Of a stretch of 35,775 nt of DNA, positions 16,322 through 26,647 are shown in pieces. Position numbers and translations under genes: made by a program. Position 1 is the stretch's first letter. Each line of letters begins with the position of its first letter. The notes under the pieces were generated by a model, which saw only the letters and a list, made by a program, of their open reading frames with translations, was not told where the DNA came from and ran no database searches. This DNA comes from Leptospira interrogans. Its GTDB lineage: Bacteria > Spirochaetota > Leptospiria > Leptospirales > Leptospiraceae. The stretch lies in assembly GCF_900156205.1 (NCBI RefSeq), contig NZ_FTNA01000011.1:96674-132448 (forward strand), given 5' to 3'.

Positions 16322-17341
16322 TTGAAACGAATTTTATTGACTGAATACTTTCCCGAAGGAAGCCAAGAAAAATCAGTGGCCCATCCTTGCCAAATTCTCC
16401 AAAAGATAGAAAACAAACCCACCGAAGTTCCAGAATTAGAATGGCTTTGCAATAAGGGATTAATCTGGATCGATTTAGATTCTACGGAAAGTGAAGATAT
16501 AGATTTTTTAGCCAGAGAATGTAATTTTCATCCGCTCGCAATTGAAGATTGTATCAATAAAAATCAAAGACCTAAGTTAGACGAATACGATTCTTATCTT
16601 TTTATTGTTCTACATCGATTCCATTATGACACAGATAAAAAAATCCTAAGAAATAGCGAGATCCACATCTTTTTCAACGAAAAATTCGTAGTTACAGTTC
16701 ACCAAAAGGAGGAACCTCTGATCGAACAACTCAGAGAACGTTGTATGACACAGGGAAACCCTTTATCCAGAGGAACGGATCAGATTCTTTATATGTTATT
16801 TGATCAAACGGTAGATTCAAATTTCCCAATCCTAGACAAAATGAGCGAAGAAATCGTACGAATCGAATCTCAAATTTTAGTAAATCAAGATAGCAATCAA
16901 ACCATAGCAGGGATTCTATTTCTCAAACGAAACCTGACTCGAATTAGAAGGGTACTTTCTCCTCAAAGAGAAATTGTAAACAGTCTAATTCGAAGAGATC
17001 ACAATTTTCTAACTCCTAAAATTCAAATTTATTTTCGAGACGTATATGATCATCTAAATCGACTTTACGAAACGATCGATATGGACAGAGATCTACTCGG
17101 TAATACGATGGACGCTTATTTTTCAGTAATTTCTCAGAGAACCAACGATATTGTTAAACGGCTTACTCTTATCAGTTTGATTTTTATGCCTCTTACATTC
17201 CTAACCGGTTTTTTTGGAATGAATTTTACCGCAATTCCATACGACAGTAATTCATTTTTATACCTTACGATCTTATTTGCATCCATCATTCCTATAGGCA
17301 TGATTTACTGGTTTCGAAAAAAACATTGGTTTAAAGATTAA
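16322..17341 (+). CDS. corA: CorA-type magnesium/divalent metal transporter
   Basis: A 339-residue CorA channel for Mg2+ (possibly Co2+ or Ni2+). The long cytoplasmic N-domain has the family's WIDLD segment, HPLAIEDCINKNQRPKLDEY and a helical stalk. Two C-terminal membrane helices follow (about 279-297 and 311-328), with the selectivity motif GMN in FLTGFFGMNF and a basic C-terminus (FRKKHWFKD). The start is a TTG at 16322-16324 preceded by GGAG nine bases upstream. The next Met is far inside the domain, so TTG is accepted. The gene stands alone, with repeat-rich DNA on both sides. Confidence 0.95.
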   Translation: MKRILLTEYFPEGSQEKSVAHPCQILQKIENKPTEVPELEWLCNKGLIWIDLDSTESEDIDFLARECNFHPLAIEDCINKNQRPKLDEYDSYLFIVLHRFHYDTDKKILRNSEIHIFFNEKFVVTVHQKEEPLIEQLRERCMTQGNPLSRGTDQILYMLFDQTVDSNFPILDKMSEEIVRIESQILVNQDSNQTIAGILFLKRNLTRIRRVLSPQREIVNSLIRRDHNFLTPKIQIYFRDVYDHLNRLYETIDMDRDLLGNTMDAYFSVISQRTNDIVKRLTLISLIFMPLTFLTGFFGMNFTAIPYDSNSFLYLTILFASIIPIGMIYWFRKKHWFKD

Positions 17342-17460
17342 AACATATTTATTTTTTTTAATATAGTATAAATTCGCAAAAAAAATTCAATGTTATTTCT
17401 AAGACTCAGTAAAACCTTTTCTACGAGTTATTCTATGAAACGAAATATATTAGAGTTTCT

Positions 17461-17537
17461 AAAAAAATTAATTCTCCATCTATTTCCGTTATATTAAAAT
17501 GTACAATTAAAGTAGTTTCGCCAATCTCCATTATAGT
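17461..17537 (+). repeat. ~100-bp dispersed repeat, copy C2
   Basis: AATTAATTCTCCATCTATTT, CCGTTATATTAAAATGTACA, TTAAAGTAGTTTCGCCAATC and TCCATTATAG align with 31179-31279. The flanking inverted termini are degenerate (TTTCTAAAAAAATTAA versus TTTTTTCAAAAATTA). Confidence 0.6.
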
Positions 17538-17870
17538 TTTTTCAAAAATTATAATAACAACCACCTTTATATAGTAATACAGAATTCATTTTACAGAATA
17601 TTAAATTTTATTTATGTATATTCACAAAAAAATTCATAATAAAACTACCCAGTCTCCATAATACTCGAAACCATACAATAAAGCTCCAGTATTTTACGCT
17701 TAAATAGAGCTTTGTAATAAAAATTTAAAATACTCAATCCGAATAGTTTACATATCAATCCTGTAAATTCAAAATAAGAAAATAAAAGCGAGTCCGTTCC
17801 TTTAATTACAGTTAATAAATTGTATACAGGAAACATTATATCAAAATCTCATTTAGTTTCAATTTATTAT

Positions 17871-17894
17871 AGAACCGATCATAAAGAACGTTCT
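17871..17894 (+). repeat. Hairpin element, copy 4
   Basis: The stem AGAAC/GTTCT encloses a core containing GATCATAAAGAA. It is followed directly by GCTGAGTTTCC, the same tail seen after the hairpin at 35719-35746 (TGCTGAGTTTTCC). Stem bases differ from the other copies but still pair. Confidence 0.6.
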
Positions 17895-17966
17895 GCTGAG
17901 TTTCCTCGCACAGATCTATTTCGTGTTACACCGAATTCACGTTATTTTTATATGTCCAAGATCCTA

Positions 17967-18029
17967 AAACAAAATATTAGATATTTTATTATATAGTTCT
18001 GTATAGTTTTCCAAACTTTCATAAATTGA
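17967..18029 (+). repeat. Dispersed repeat D, copy 1
   Basis: ACAAAATATTAGATA, TTTTATTATATAGTTCTG and CATAAATTGA align with 21242-21308 (ACAAAATATTGAATA, CTTTATTATATAGCTCTG, CATAAATTGA) in the same order and spacing. Non-coding. Confidence 0.6.
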
Positions 18030-18443
18030 GGCGAATAATTTAAATCGCCTTCTTTAAAGAAAGTTTTTGTAAAATCAATTTTACTGATCTCTATAAAATT
18101 AAGCACTATGAGTTTTATCCCAAAACCTCGTTTGAAGTGAAAAGTAATCGCTCAAACATAGAAAAACTTTGAATTTTATAAAAATTTCCTAAAGTAAATA
18201 TTACAAAAAAAATTGACTATATTCATTTTTTATGAAGAAAGAAAATGGATCCAATCGTATAATAAATTGACTCAATTCGTTTTTTTCTGCTAAATTAGTG
18301 AAAGTTCGATATGATCAATGCGAAAACGATTGAGGCACAGAACGCTCTTTCCAACTAAAGCCGTCGCTTTACAGGCGTTTGACAGATCGTGTTCTATAAC
18401 AAATTGAATTCAGGAAAAAATTTTGTTCCCTCAATTTGTGATC

Positions 18444-18479
18444 GAAGCTGAAAGAGTGGTCCGGATTGACCCAAGCTTC
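18444..18479 (+). promoter_or_regulatory. Leader hairpin upstream of the beta-barrel gene
   Basis: GAAGCT (18444-18449) can pair with AGCTTC (18474-18479), and inside it GGTC pairs with GACC around CGGATT. The structure ends 39 bases before the chosen ATG. It could be a leader-RNA structure or a protein-binding site; neither is proven. Confidence 0.3.
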
Positions 18480-18518
18480 TTACGTAGAATTTACGTTATT
18501 TAATTGTTCGAGGGAAAC

Positions 18519-19973
18519 ATGAGAATATTTCAAATTTATATAATTCTATTGTTGTCCTTATTCCTGGCCCGAACGGCATATTCGGAACAAATCGTATCCT
18601 CAAAAAAAGACGAACCGGATGCTTACTACGGACTGGATGTAAAAGCGGTCATTTCCCCTTCCTACGGAGCCAGAATTAGAGACGGCGCATCTGGTATTTC
18701 CAACTCGGCTCCAAATGATAAGACAGGGTTTTCCACTCCTTGGACCATTCTTATGATTTCTAAAACGTTTGAAGAAACCGGAATCCAAGCAGAACTCTGG
18801 GGGGAACTTATCAGAAACAACCAACTAACATCGGATACACGAACTGACTCTGGAACAAAACAAAATCCTTATATTCTAAACGTTCGTAGAGCCAGTATTA
18901 AAAAGAATTGGGAAACTTCTTCCTATGGCAATTATTCTATCGGTTTCGGAATTCAAGAATTACCTCATACATACACTCAGTGGAGTAACTATTGGAGATG
19001 GAGATATATTGACAAAGGTCCTTTAGAATCTCTTGGTTTTGCACCTCAACCCGCCGACATAGGATTGAATGCGACCGGAAAATGGTCCATTTTCAGCGCA
19101 CAAATTATGATCAGTAACGGAGAAGGTTATAGAGAAACCCAAAACACAAATTCTTCCGGAATGGACGTTTCCTCCAGATTTTCCATTGAACCTATGTTAG
19201 GCGAAAAAACCAAAACGGGGCTTCATTTATTTTATAGAAAAGAAAACGCTTTCGGCTTTGGAGGAAACGAATGTTTCGAAGGGAAAACAAACTGTCTTCC
19301 AAACGATCTAAATCCGGCTACTTCATTATATAGACAAATTCAAAGTTTACAGTCCGACACTTTTGGTTCAGAATCCAATTTGATTTGGAATGGTTTTTTG
19401 ACTTGGAATCTAGGTTTGGGCGGAATTCTCAAAAAACAAAACAGCGGAGAAATCCGAGATAGACTTCAGCCGTTTGCACCTCCGATTGCTTTCGGAAAAG
19501 ACGGTTTCGGAAAGGCGTTATACATTTGGTTATCCATAGGCATCGAAAAATTTCATCTTCTGGGGAGAATAGAACAAGGCACAGGAAACAACGGAATTAT
19601 GGGTGTCACCGACACGGTACAAAAAGAATTTCTACCTGGTTTAGGAATTCCAAATGTAGATGCTACATTACAAATTCGGAATATTCTCCCAGAAACCAGA
19701 GCAGGTGGATATTCCAGTAAAAGTTCATTTAGAAGGATCAGTGTGTTTTTCGAATGGATTGTAAATCCCAGATTTAGAATGGCAATCGGCTATATCGAAA
19801 ATAAAAATTATGATTTGAACGGAATATCCCAACGCGCTTATATCGATCCACTCGGGAATGAAAGAACTGAAAAAGAATATCTTTCTCAATGGAAAGAGTC
19901 AGGAAACTTAGGAATTGTTTCTTATTCGGTTTTGGATAAACAAATACTTTTAAGAACTACAATAGAATTCTAA
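18519..19973 (+). CDS. Outer-membrane beta-barrel (porin-like) protein
   Basis: From the ATG at 18519 the protein has 484 residues. It has a signal peptide (MRIFQIYIILLLSLFLARTA followed by YSEQ), then alternating polar/hydrophobic strands rich in Tyr, Trp, Gly and Asn. The last residue is Phe (RTTIEF), the usual C-terminal signature for outer-membrane barrel assembly. Segments such as QWSNYWRWRYIDKGP and ISVFFEWIVNPRFRMAIGYI look like amphipathic strands. GAGG before the ATG decides the start over a TTG at 18504. A GG..C pair (NECFEGKTNC) may form a loop disulphide. The substrate is unknown. The FecR/CxxCH protein follows 14 bases downstream, so the two probably work together. Confidence 0.75.
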   Translation: MRIFQIYIILLLSLFLARTAYSEQIVSSKKDEPDAYYGLDVKAVISPSYGARIRDGASGISNSAPNDKTGFSTPWTILMISKTFEETGIQAELWGELIRNNQLTSDTRTDSGTKQNPYILNVRRASIKKNWETSSYGNYSIGFGIQELPHTYTQWSNYWRWRYIDKGPLESLGFAPQPADIGLNATGKWSIFSAQIMISNGEGYRETQNTNSSGMDVSSRFSIEPMLGEKTKTGLHLFYRKENAFGFGGNECFEGKTNCLPNDLNPATSLYRQIQSLQSDTFGSESNLIWNGFLTWNLGLGGILKKQNSGEIRDRLQPFAPPIAFGKDGFGKALYIWLSIGIEKFHLLGRIEQGTGNNGIMGVTDTVQKEFLPGLGIPNVDATLQIRNILPETRAGGYSSKSSFRRISVFFEWIVNPRFRMAIGYIENKNYDLNGISQRAYIDPLGNERTEKEYLSQWKESGNLGIVSYSVLDKQILLRTTIEF

Positions 19974-19987
19974 ATTAGGAGATTATT

Positions 19988-20716
<729 letters not shown>

Positions 20717-21241
20717 GACGTTCGGTTGCTCCATTTTTTATTTTTTTACTATTCGAACGCATAAAATAATACTATCATGAGCTTATTTCAAAAATTAGAA
20801 TATACAACCTACTTTAAATATGACCAACAATTACAGATTAGACACAATTTTTAAGTACCTTCGTATTTTTGTAAAATCGACAGTCCATTTCAAGTAACAT
20901 TTTCATACGCTCGAATAGTAAAACCGATTTTTAGATTTTAGTGACCTCTATCCAACTGAGCGCCGTAAATTTTTTAGTTAAAGTCTTATTTCAATGCAAA
21001 AATATTACGTATTCTAATATAATTCTAAGTAGTATGTAAAGTCGGTATGAATATGTAAAACCAATATATCATTCAAAAAAAATCTATTCCCAAAACACAA
21101 TCAGATCGTCTCATTCATTTTACAGCATTGGCAATAGTTTTAAGTATTTAATTTCTATTTTAAGAAAACATTATATGACTTAATCTATTACTGAGTTTTA
21201 TAAAATAGAGACCATAAGTTTTTATAACGAAACCTTATTTC

Positions 21242-21308
21242 AATACAAAATATTGAATACTTTATTATATAGCTCTGAGCATTAGCTTTTCATTGAATCA
21301 TAAATTGA
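21242..21308 (+). repeat. Dispersed repeat D, copy 2
   Basis: Partner of 17967-18029, sharing ACAAAATATT, TTTATTATATAG and CATAAATTGA in order. Its left flank, TTATTTCAATACAAAA, also matches the partial copy near 20985. Confidence 0.6.
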
Positions 21309-21414
21309 ACATTTATTTTTATAGAAATAATTTTTTTATAACTAACAATTCCATAATGTACAGAAACTTTCTCACTCTAAAATTTCCAGACTTAGCAACT
21401 TTTTATAGAATTAC

Positions 21415-21444
21415 TTGACATCCATTCTGATTTTGTCATATATT
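21415..21444 (+). promoter_or_regulatory. Sigma70-like promoter of the DUF1761 gene
   Basis: A perfect -35 TTGACA (21415-21420) is separated by 18 bases from TATATT (21439-21444). The ATG follows about 30 bases later, after TAGGAG at eight bases from the start. This is the best consensus promoter seen in the window. Confidence 0.7.
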
Positions 21445-21473
21445 TTTTCTCAAAAAAAATAGGAGCTTTTATT

Positions 21474-21914
21474 ATGCACCCCGAATTACATATCAATTAC
21501 TTGGCGGTATTGGTGGCAGTAATTACAAATTTTATCTTCGGTTCTGTTTGGTACGGCCCTTTACTTGGAAAAACATGGGCGAAGGAAATGGGACTTCCTT
21601 CTAATTTTCAACCAAATCAAAAAGAAATGTTTAGATCAATGGGACTGATGATCATCGGTTCTATTCTTACTGCTTACGTTTTATTTTATACTACAAACGT
21701 TTGGAGAGCTTCTTCCTGGAAGGCTGGGGAAGATCAAGCGGATTGGGTCTACGGATTTTATTCTGGAATTTATACTTGGCTCGGCTTTTATGTTCCTTTG
21801 CTTCTCAACAGCGTCGCCTTCGAAAATAAATCCTGGAAACTCTTTGCAATCAACGCAGGTTATAATTTAATCTCCCTCCAAGTAGTAGCAATGATTCTTT
21901 CGTATTGGAGATAA
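21474..21914 (+). CDS. DUF1761 family membrane protein
   Basis: A 146-residue membrane protein of the DUF1761 family. Four hydrophobic helices lie at about 8-28, 52-73, 92-112 and 123-143. The N-terminal VAVITNFIFGSVWYGPLLGKTWAKEMG segment (the FxxGxxWYxPLxGKxW pattern) is diagnostic. The function of the family is unknown. The ATG has a clear GGAG and a consensus promoter, so it is transcribed as a single gene and probably at a good level. Confidence 0.88.
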   Translation: MHPELHINYLAVLVAVITNFIFGSVWYGPLLGKTWAKEMGLPSNFQPNQKEMFRSMGLMIIGSILTAYVLFYTTNVWRASSWKAGEDQADWVYGFYSGIYTWLGFYVPLLLNSVAFENKSWKLFAINAGYNLISLQVVAMILSYWR

Positions 21915-22567
21915 ATAGGAAATCAAAATCCATAATGTTTTTTTAACGTTATACATAACTTTTAAATATTAAGAAAAACTTAGGTTTCATTCTCTAATTA
22001 GAGTTTTATTGGCTAAAGGTATATTAGATTTCAATTGAATTTTTTATTAATTTAAAGTTAAATAAAAAATTCAATACAATCAGCATCTGTATGAGATGTA
22101 AAACAAATTAGGGAATAAAAAAACTAGATGTTGCTTCCTAAAACTCAGAAAGGCGCAACAAAACAATCGCCTTTATCGATTATACCAAATTCATGTTAAA
22201 TATATTTTAAAATTATAATTTTATAATTTTCTTAAATAAATCAATTAAATTCACTTTGAGTATGATTTTTATATATTCGGCGGGAGCTAGAATTGCACAA
22301 AATCGATTTGTACATTCAGAAAAATGCTCTGAAGATAAAGTTTCTTTAAAAAATATGAGTAGAAGTTTTAGAAACAGAAGGTCACGGCAAAAACAAACAG
22401 ATGTTTGTATAAAAGCACAATTTGTCGTGCCGAACCTTCTTTTTAAAAACAATCAAACTTTTTTGGAGCCGATCTCAAAACCTATCGAACGACCCAGATT
22501 GAGTATCACAAAAATGTGAGAGTTCCCACATTTTAAGTTTTTTGAATAGACTTAGATTAAAAATCAA
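21915..22567. other. Non-coding interval with an inverted repeat
   Basis: No supported gene. An imperfect long inverted repeat lies at 22366-22450, a weak inverted-repeat-type end TATACCAAATTCATGTTA near 22178-22195, and a palindromic motif GTGAGAGTTCCCAC at 22516-22529. Open frames on both strands here overlap the inverted repeat and have no start signals. Confidence 0.55.
22366..22450. repeat. Imperfect inverted repeat
   Basis: AGAAGGTCACGGCA (from 22376) faces TGCCGAACCTTCT (ending 22440) across about 38 bases, with further partial pairing outside. The loop holds a smaller palindrome ACAAAC/GTTTGT around AGAT. It could be an RNA structure or the remains of a mobile element. Confidence 0.5.
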
Positions 22568-23674
22568 CTAACCTCCAGCTTTTTGGACCGAGTATTTTTT
22601 CTTATAAATACCGTAGCCGATTCCACCTAAAAGTATAACCAACCAGATATACCAAAATTTAATGAGTAGAATTGTAATCGCAGTGATTATAAAAGCAACG
22701 ATTCCTAAAACCACTTTGATCAAACCTCCTCCCAAATCTCCTACAAATGGAATAAAACTTAAAAGAGAAGTCAAAGGTCCCGCCATCAGAGTAAAACTAG
22801 AAAACATTGCTATAAATCCAATCAATCTCCCAACCCATTTCATCGTGTTATCATCCGACTTAATATCCGCCATCGTTTCCGCAAAATTACCAACACTCGC
22901 ATTCAAAAATTTATTTCCCTCCGAAGAAACAAACTGACCTACTCTATTTCCTTTTACGTCTCCTACAAAAGTCATATCTCCTTCCGGAATCGGAATAACA
23001 GAGATCTTAATCCTTTCACAACCTTCTTTTTCAGACTCCACACAAGATTTAGAACTATATAAATATCCATCACCGTAAACAAAACGCCCGGCAAGAATTT
23101 CGTTTTCATTTGCATCTCTGGAAGGAACTTGAGAAGTAAAATCTACATCTTCTAATTGAACCGAATAATTTTTACCATCTGCATGAACCAGAGCACCCGA
23201 TGCAGAATCAGACTGGTCTTGAACGGATTTTCTATAATAGCGTTTTGTACGACATCCAGAAAGTTTAAAACTAGAAGGATTCTCCGGAGAAGAAGTCCAT
23301 TTTAATATACAATTTCTGACTTCTTTTTTATTACTTCCAGAACCTTCCGTTTTTACTTGTTCGTCCCAAGCATATACTTCCGAACTTATGGAATAAGAAA
23401 TGAAAGAACCACTTCTTAAAAATTCACCGCCAAGAGGACTCGCTTTTAAAGTTCCAGTCACATAGGAAGGTTGGCCTTCTTTTGCTTGTCCGACGGGCAT
23501 TGCATTTTTTAGAGCAGCACTTGCTTGCTCACAAGTTTCTACATTGTAAATAATGATAAAAGATACGGGCAATAATACAATTCCCGTAAGAATACTTTTA
23601 AAAGAATTTCTCATCTGGGATAAAAAACCTACACTCTCAGTTGAGGACATTCCGTCCGGACTTTCAAACGCCAT
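22568..23674 (-). CDS. TMEM43-family membrane protein
   Basis: From the ATG at 23672-23674 (AGGAG eight bases upstream) the protein has 368 residues. One membrane helix lies near the N-terminus ([17 protein letters not shown], about 29-45). Then comes a large hydrophilic domain of about 240 residues containing [10 protein letters not shown] and [13 protein letters not shown], and then three closely spaced C-terminal helices ending in [11 protein letters not shown]. This one-plus-three topology with a large loop, including a WxE/DE-type motif, matches TMEM43 (DUF1625), a family found in bacteria and at eukaryotic inner nuclear membranes. The bacterial role is unknown. Paired Cys residues in the loop may form disulphides. 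The gene stands alone. Confidence 0.75.
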   Translation of the reverse strand: MAFESPDGMSSTESVGFLSQMRNSFKSILTGIVLLPVSFIIIYNVETCEQASAALKNAMPVGQAKEGQPSYVTGTLKASPLGGEFLRSGSFISYSISSEVYAWDEQVKTEGSGSNKKEVRNCILKWTSSPENPSSFKLSGCRTKRYYRKSVQDQSDSASGALVHADGKNYSVQLEDVDFTSQVPSRDANENEILAGRFVYGDGYLYSSKSCVESEKEGCERIKISVIPIPEGDMTFVGDVKGNRVGQFVSSEGNKFLNASVGNFAETMADIKSDDNTMKWVGRLIGFIAMFSSFTLMAGPLTSLLSFIPFVGDLGGGLIKVVLGIVAFIITAITILLIKFWYIWLVILLGGIGYGIYKKKYSVQKAGG

Positions 23675-24056
23675 TGATTTTCTCCTTTTGATTTTTAATG
23701 AAAACTTTATAACTTTCAAATTTTAAGAAAGTTTATAAGCTAAAAAGTTTCTTAGAAAATCAAAGAAAAGTAAATAATTTTTTAATTTGATGACTTTCGT
23801 TGAAACGATGATTTTATGTAAAAATTTAATTTGAAGATGATTTTATAGAAGTCCTCTCAAATTTTTATATTAAATTTGTTCTGATAAACGTCCTTGTTAA
23901 ACAAGAATTTGAAATGACTTTATATACATTAAATTCTAAAAATAATATAATCTGTAAAAACTTTTACATTTTTGTAAAAATCGATCGTTCATTTTGAAAA
24001 ACATATTTATACATCTTCGTAATAAACAACTAAATACGAACTTTAAGTAAAATCCA
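23675..24056. other. Divergent non-coding interval
   Basis: AT-rich region between the TMEM43-like and DUF2079 genes. It carries repeat E copy 1 (23787-23850) and a TTTTTGTAAAAATCGATCG block near 23971-24022 that resembles 20870-20917. No gene seen. Confidence 0.55.
23787..23850 (+). repeat. Dispersed repeat E, copy 1
   Basis: TTGATGACTTTCG, GATTTTATGTAAAAATTTAA and TTTGAAGATGA align with 26822-26880 (TTGATGAAGACTG, GATTTTATGCAAAAATTTAA, TTGAAGAAGA). Confidence 0.5.
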
Positions 24057-25622
24057 ATGAAACCATCTTTGTATCTATTCACTTTTTTTATACTTTATCT
24101 TCCGATTCAATATCAGACCGGAAGTAATGGAATCGGAGGATTCGTTTTAATAGGAATTTTGTTTTGTAGTCCGATTCTTTTTTGGATACAAAAACGATGG
24201 AAAAAATTTATTTCATCTCGTTTTCTCATTTTATATTGGACGTTATTTGTTTTTGCAGAAGGAATTTTTTATACAAAAACCGCGTTAGATTCTCTTTTTT
24301 TAGGAGATTTAGATTATACGGCTCAACTTAGAATGATCCTTCCGACGACGGATGGGAATTTTTTTCAGACTCAGTATTACGGCTCACATGAAAACGCAAA
24401 CTTTCTTTCGCATCATATGGCCCCTGGAATTTTACTCTTGACCCCATTTCCGATCTTATTTGGTTCTGAACTAGGATTTGGAATTGGAATATTTTTTTTC
24501 GCTTCGGCTACAATTCCACTTCTATATTACTATTTAAGAAAACATTCCATTTCTAAAGAACTATCTCTTTGTGCAACCTTACTCTGGTCCGGGTCGTCTA
24601 GTTTTTATAGATTGAATCATTCTTTACATTTTGAAGTTTTAGTTCCGTTCCTTTTTTTATGTTTATTAATCGGAATTCAAAAACAAAAAACCTGGATTCT
24701 CTTATCTGCCCTTTGTTTATTTTTAGAAATCAAGGAGGATCTTGCAATCTATCTAAGCATCTTATCATTTGTTTTGATATTCACAGAAAACAAAAGAAGA
24801 AAAGAATGGATTTTTATTTTTAGTATATGTATTTTTTATTATTTTATTATATTTCCTTTTTTAAATAAATCAGCCGGAAATTCAGCCGAAAGAAATTGGA
24901 AAGAATACTGGGGACAAGATCCATTTTTTTTAATTCTTCAATATATTCAAAATCCAGAATATATCTTTCAATACTGGAAAGGAATTAGAGATTTAAGTTT
25001 AGAATGGGGATTTTGGAATTTGACAGGAGGTTGGATTTTATTCCCATTCTTAGGACTTTATTCCGTGTTTAAACTATCAATTCATCCTTGGGTCAAAGGC
25101 TTATATAGCTATTACATTTATCCTTTAATTCCATTTCTGATTTTATTTTTAAAAACTGGGGCAAGTTGGATTCAAAATCATATCTATAACTCTAAAATAA
25201 AATTCTTATATACTTTTTCTAAAAATCAAAAACTACTACTTGCTTTGATAATTACATTTTCTGTTTCGATTTTTAGAAACTCTAAGGAAACAGAATATCC
25301 AATTGTGTTCGAACCCAAACCAGATCAAGTTGAAGAATTAAAAACAATTCTAAAACAAATTCCATCAAACGACTCCGTCTCTGCAGGATTTCATATTTCT
25401 CCATTTATTTCTTTAAAAAATCCAGTCTATCCGATTCGTGAAAATCGAGAATGGAAGGAATGGATCATTATAGATCGTATATACAACTCTCCATATTTGA
25501 GTTCTGAAAAAATTTTAGAACGAATCGACTCAGACGTTCAAATAAGAAAATTACGTTGGATTCAAAAGACAAAACGTTTTGGTTTATTACGTCTAAATTC
25601 CGGTACAAAAACTTCTAAATAA
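24057..25622 (+). CDS. DUF2079 polytopic membrane protein
   Basis: A 521-residue membrane protein with around ten hydrophobic helices through about residue 410, then a soluble tail. The segment [20 protein letters not shown] followed by [20 protein letters not shown] matches the DUF2079 pattern (a HxSP/HHxxP-type loop before a Pro-rich helix), and [13 protein letters not shown] plus [11 protein letters not shown] matches its F.E.L.......KED signature. The family resembles GT-C glycosyltransferase folds, so a lipid-linked sugar donor is possible, but no substrate is known. The ATG has no clear Shine-Dalgarno. The coding sequence is unusually rich in T and A even for this window. Confidence 0.75.
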   Translation: MKPSLYLFTFFILYLPIQYQTGSNGIGGFVLIGILFCSPILFWIQKRWKKFISSRFLILYWTLFVFAEGIFYTKTALDSLFLGDLDYTAQLRMILPTTDGNFFQTQYYGSHENANFLSHHMAPGILLLTPFPILFGSELGFGIGIFFFASATIPLLYYYLRKHSISKELSLCATLLWSGSSSFYRLNHSLHFEVLVPFLFLCLLIGIQKQKTWILLSALCLFLEIKEDLAIYLSILSFVLIFTENKRRKEWIFIFSICIFYYFIIFPFLNKSAGNSAERNWKEYWGQDPFFLILQYIQNPEYIFQYWKGIRDLSLEWGFWNLTGGWILFPFLGLYSVFKLSIHPWVKGLYSYYIYPLIPFLILFLKTGASWIQNHIYNSKIKFLYTFSKNQKLLLALIITFSVSIFRNSKETEYPIVFEPKPDQVEELKTILKQIPSNDSVSAGFHISPFISLKNPVYPIRENREWKEWIIIDRIYNSPYLSSEKILERIDSDVQIRKLRWIQKTKRFGLLRLNSGTKTSK

Positions 25623-25659
25623 GTAACATTTTCAAAATCAATCTGTAAAATTCTAAATT

Positions 25660-25673
25660 GTAAGAGTTCCCAC
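25660..25673 (+). repeat. Palindromic GTRGKAGTTCCYAC-type motif
   Basis: GTAAGAGTTCCCAC, followed by ATTTT, between two genes that converge here. One of about 22 such motifs in the window. Confidence 0.5.
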
Positions 25674-25708
25674 ATTTTCAAAATCAAACAGAATTATATA
25701 AAGAAATA

Positions 25709-26647
25709 CTAATACCTCTTCTGAAATAGAATTTTGTGATAAAAGTTCAATATGCTCAATTTTATAGGGCCAGCAAAAAATTTCCTATAGAGATCATTTA
25801 CAATATTCATCCATTTTTTTTTAGAATCGAAATAACCTATTTCCGAAGACCTTTGAAAATCCTTACAAGCCGAAGGGATTTTATTTAAAAAAACCAATGC
25901 AAGACCTCTATTATGAAAAGCCACTCCATCATTCGGACTGAATTGTAAAACTTTTGTATAACTTTCAACAGAATCCGAATACTTTTTTAAACCGTATTGA
26001 GCATAAGCCAATTCAAAAAAAGCGTATGCGTTTTTTTTATCAATATTCAAAGCTTTCAGAGCATCTTGAAATCCTTCGTCGTAATTTTTGCTGCGATTTT
26101 CACAACGCGCCTTATGTCCATAAAGTTCCGCATTTTTATTTTCTCCAAGCGAAATCGCTTTTTCAAAATCTTCAATAGCCTGTTTACAGTCGCTGATCAT
26201 TTCGTATGCGTAACCTTTATATAAAAATGCATATGTCTTACTTGGATCAATTTCCACGGCCTTTTCAAAATCTCTCACGGCGTCATTATATCGTTTTAAA
26301 GTATAATGAACCAAACCTCGATTATAGTATGCAGACGCGTCGTTAGGAACTAACTTTAAATACTTAGAATATTCTTCAACTGCATTGAGATAGGCCTTTT
26401 TTTCGTTGGCACGATACGCTCGTTTAAAAATTTCTTGAGGATTTTCAGCTGTAGTAACTGACGCAGCTGCATTCGAATGAGATGCCTTCCCCCACAAAAA
26501 CTCTCGAATTAAGATCACAACGGATTGAATACGGGAAGGTCCTTCTGCCTGATACTGATCTTCACTTTGACCGGAAGTAGAAAAAAAACTCAGTACAAAA
26601 ATTAAAATCCCTATGATTAAAAATAAACCGAGAACTCTATTTATCAT
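25709..26647 (-). CDS. Membrane-anchored TPR protein
   Basis: This 312-residue protein has an N-terminal hydrophobic anchor (VLGLFLIIGILIFVLSFF, about 5-22), a linker with a second moderately hydrophobic stretch, and five or six TPR units from about 70 to 275. Clear repeats include AYLNAVEEYSKYLKLVPNDA, SAYYNRGLVHYTLKRYNDAV, AFLYKGYAYEM and GVAFHNRGLALVFLNKIPSA. TPRs form protein-binding superhelices, so an envelope scaffold is likely. The last ~15 residues (LSILNFYHKILFQKRY) are unlike TPR sequence and are encoded by a block resembling non-coding repeat DNA at 17699-17738. The true ancestral stop may therefore have been lost. Confidence 0.85.
   Translation of the reverse strand: MINRVLGLFLIIGILIFVLSFFSTSGQSEDQYQAEGPSRIQSVVILIREFLWGKASHSNAAASVTTAENPQEIFKRAYRANEKKAYLNAVEEYSKYLKLVPNDASAYYNRGLVHYTLKRYNDAVRDFEKAVEIDPSKTYAFLYKGYAYEMISDCKQAIEDFEKAISLGENKNAELYGHKARCENRSKNYDEGFQDALKALNIDKKNAYAFFELAYAQYGLKKYSDSVESYTKVLQFSPNDGVAFHNRGLALVFLNKIPSACKDFQRSSEIGYFDSKKKWMNIVNDLYRKFFAGPIKLSILNFYHKILFQKRY

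Larger units (their letters stand above)
17342..18518. other. Non-coding interval rich in repeats
   Basis: No supported gene. It contains repeat copy C2 (17461-17537), a block at 17699-17738 resembling the 3' end of the TPR gene at 25709, hairpin copy 4 (17871-17894) followed by GCTGAGTTTCC, an inverted-repeat end TTACACCGAATTCACGTTA (17926-17944), repeat D1 (17967-18029), and a nested hairpin in the leader of the next gene (18444-18479). A 63-codon minus-strand frame at 17645-17836 lies in the repeat and is not supported. Confidence 0.65.
20717..21473. other. Non-coding interval with D-family repeats and a promoter
   Basis: AT-rich, no gene seen. A partial D repeat lies near 20985-21008 (TCTTATTTCAATGCAAAA), a fuller one at 21242-21308 with TTATTTCAATACAAAATATT at its left. 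A TTTTTGTAAAATCGACAGTC block near 20870-20917 resembles 23971-24022. The promoter for the DUF1761 gene is at the right end (21415-21444). Confidence 0.6.

Noticed and set aside
17645..17836. 63-codon minus-strand frame resembling a membrane peptide
   Set aside because: It overlaps dispersed repeat DNA and shares its sequence with the odd tail of the TPR gene, so it is better explained as repeat.
20717..20762. Terminator after the FecR-domain gene (CGTTCG/CGAACG)
   Set aside because: The loop is about 30 bases and AT-rich, too long for an intrinsic terminator.
22213..22519. Overlapping frames of 79 (minus) and 87 (plus) codons
   Set aside because: Both cross the long inverted repeat and neither has a start signal or recognisable motif.
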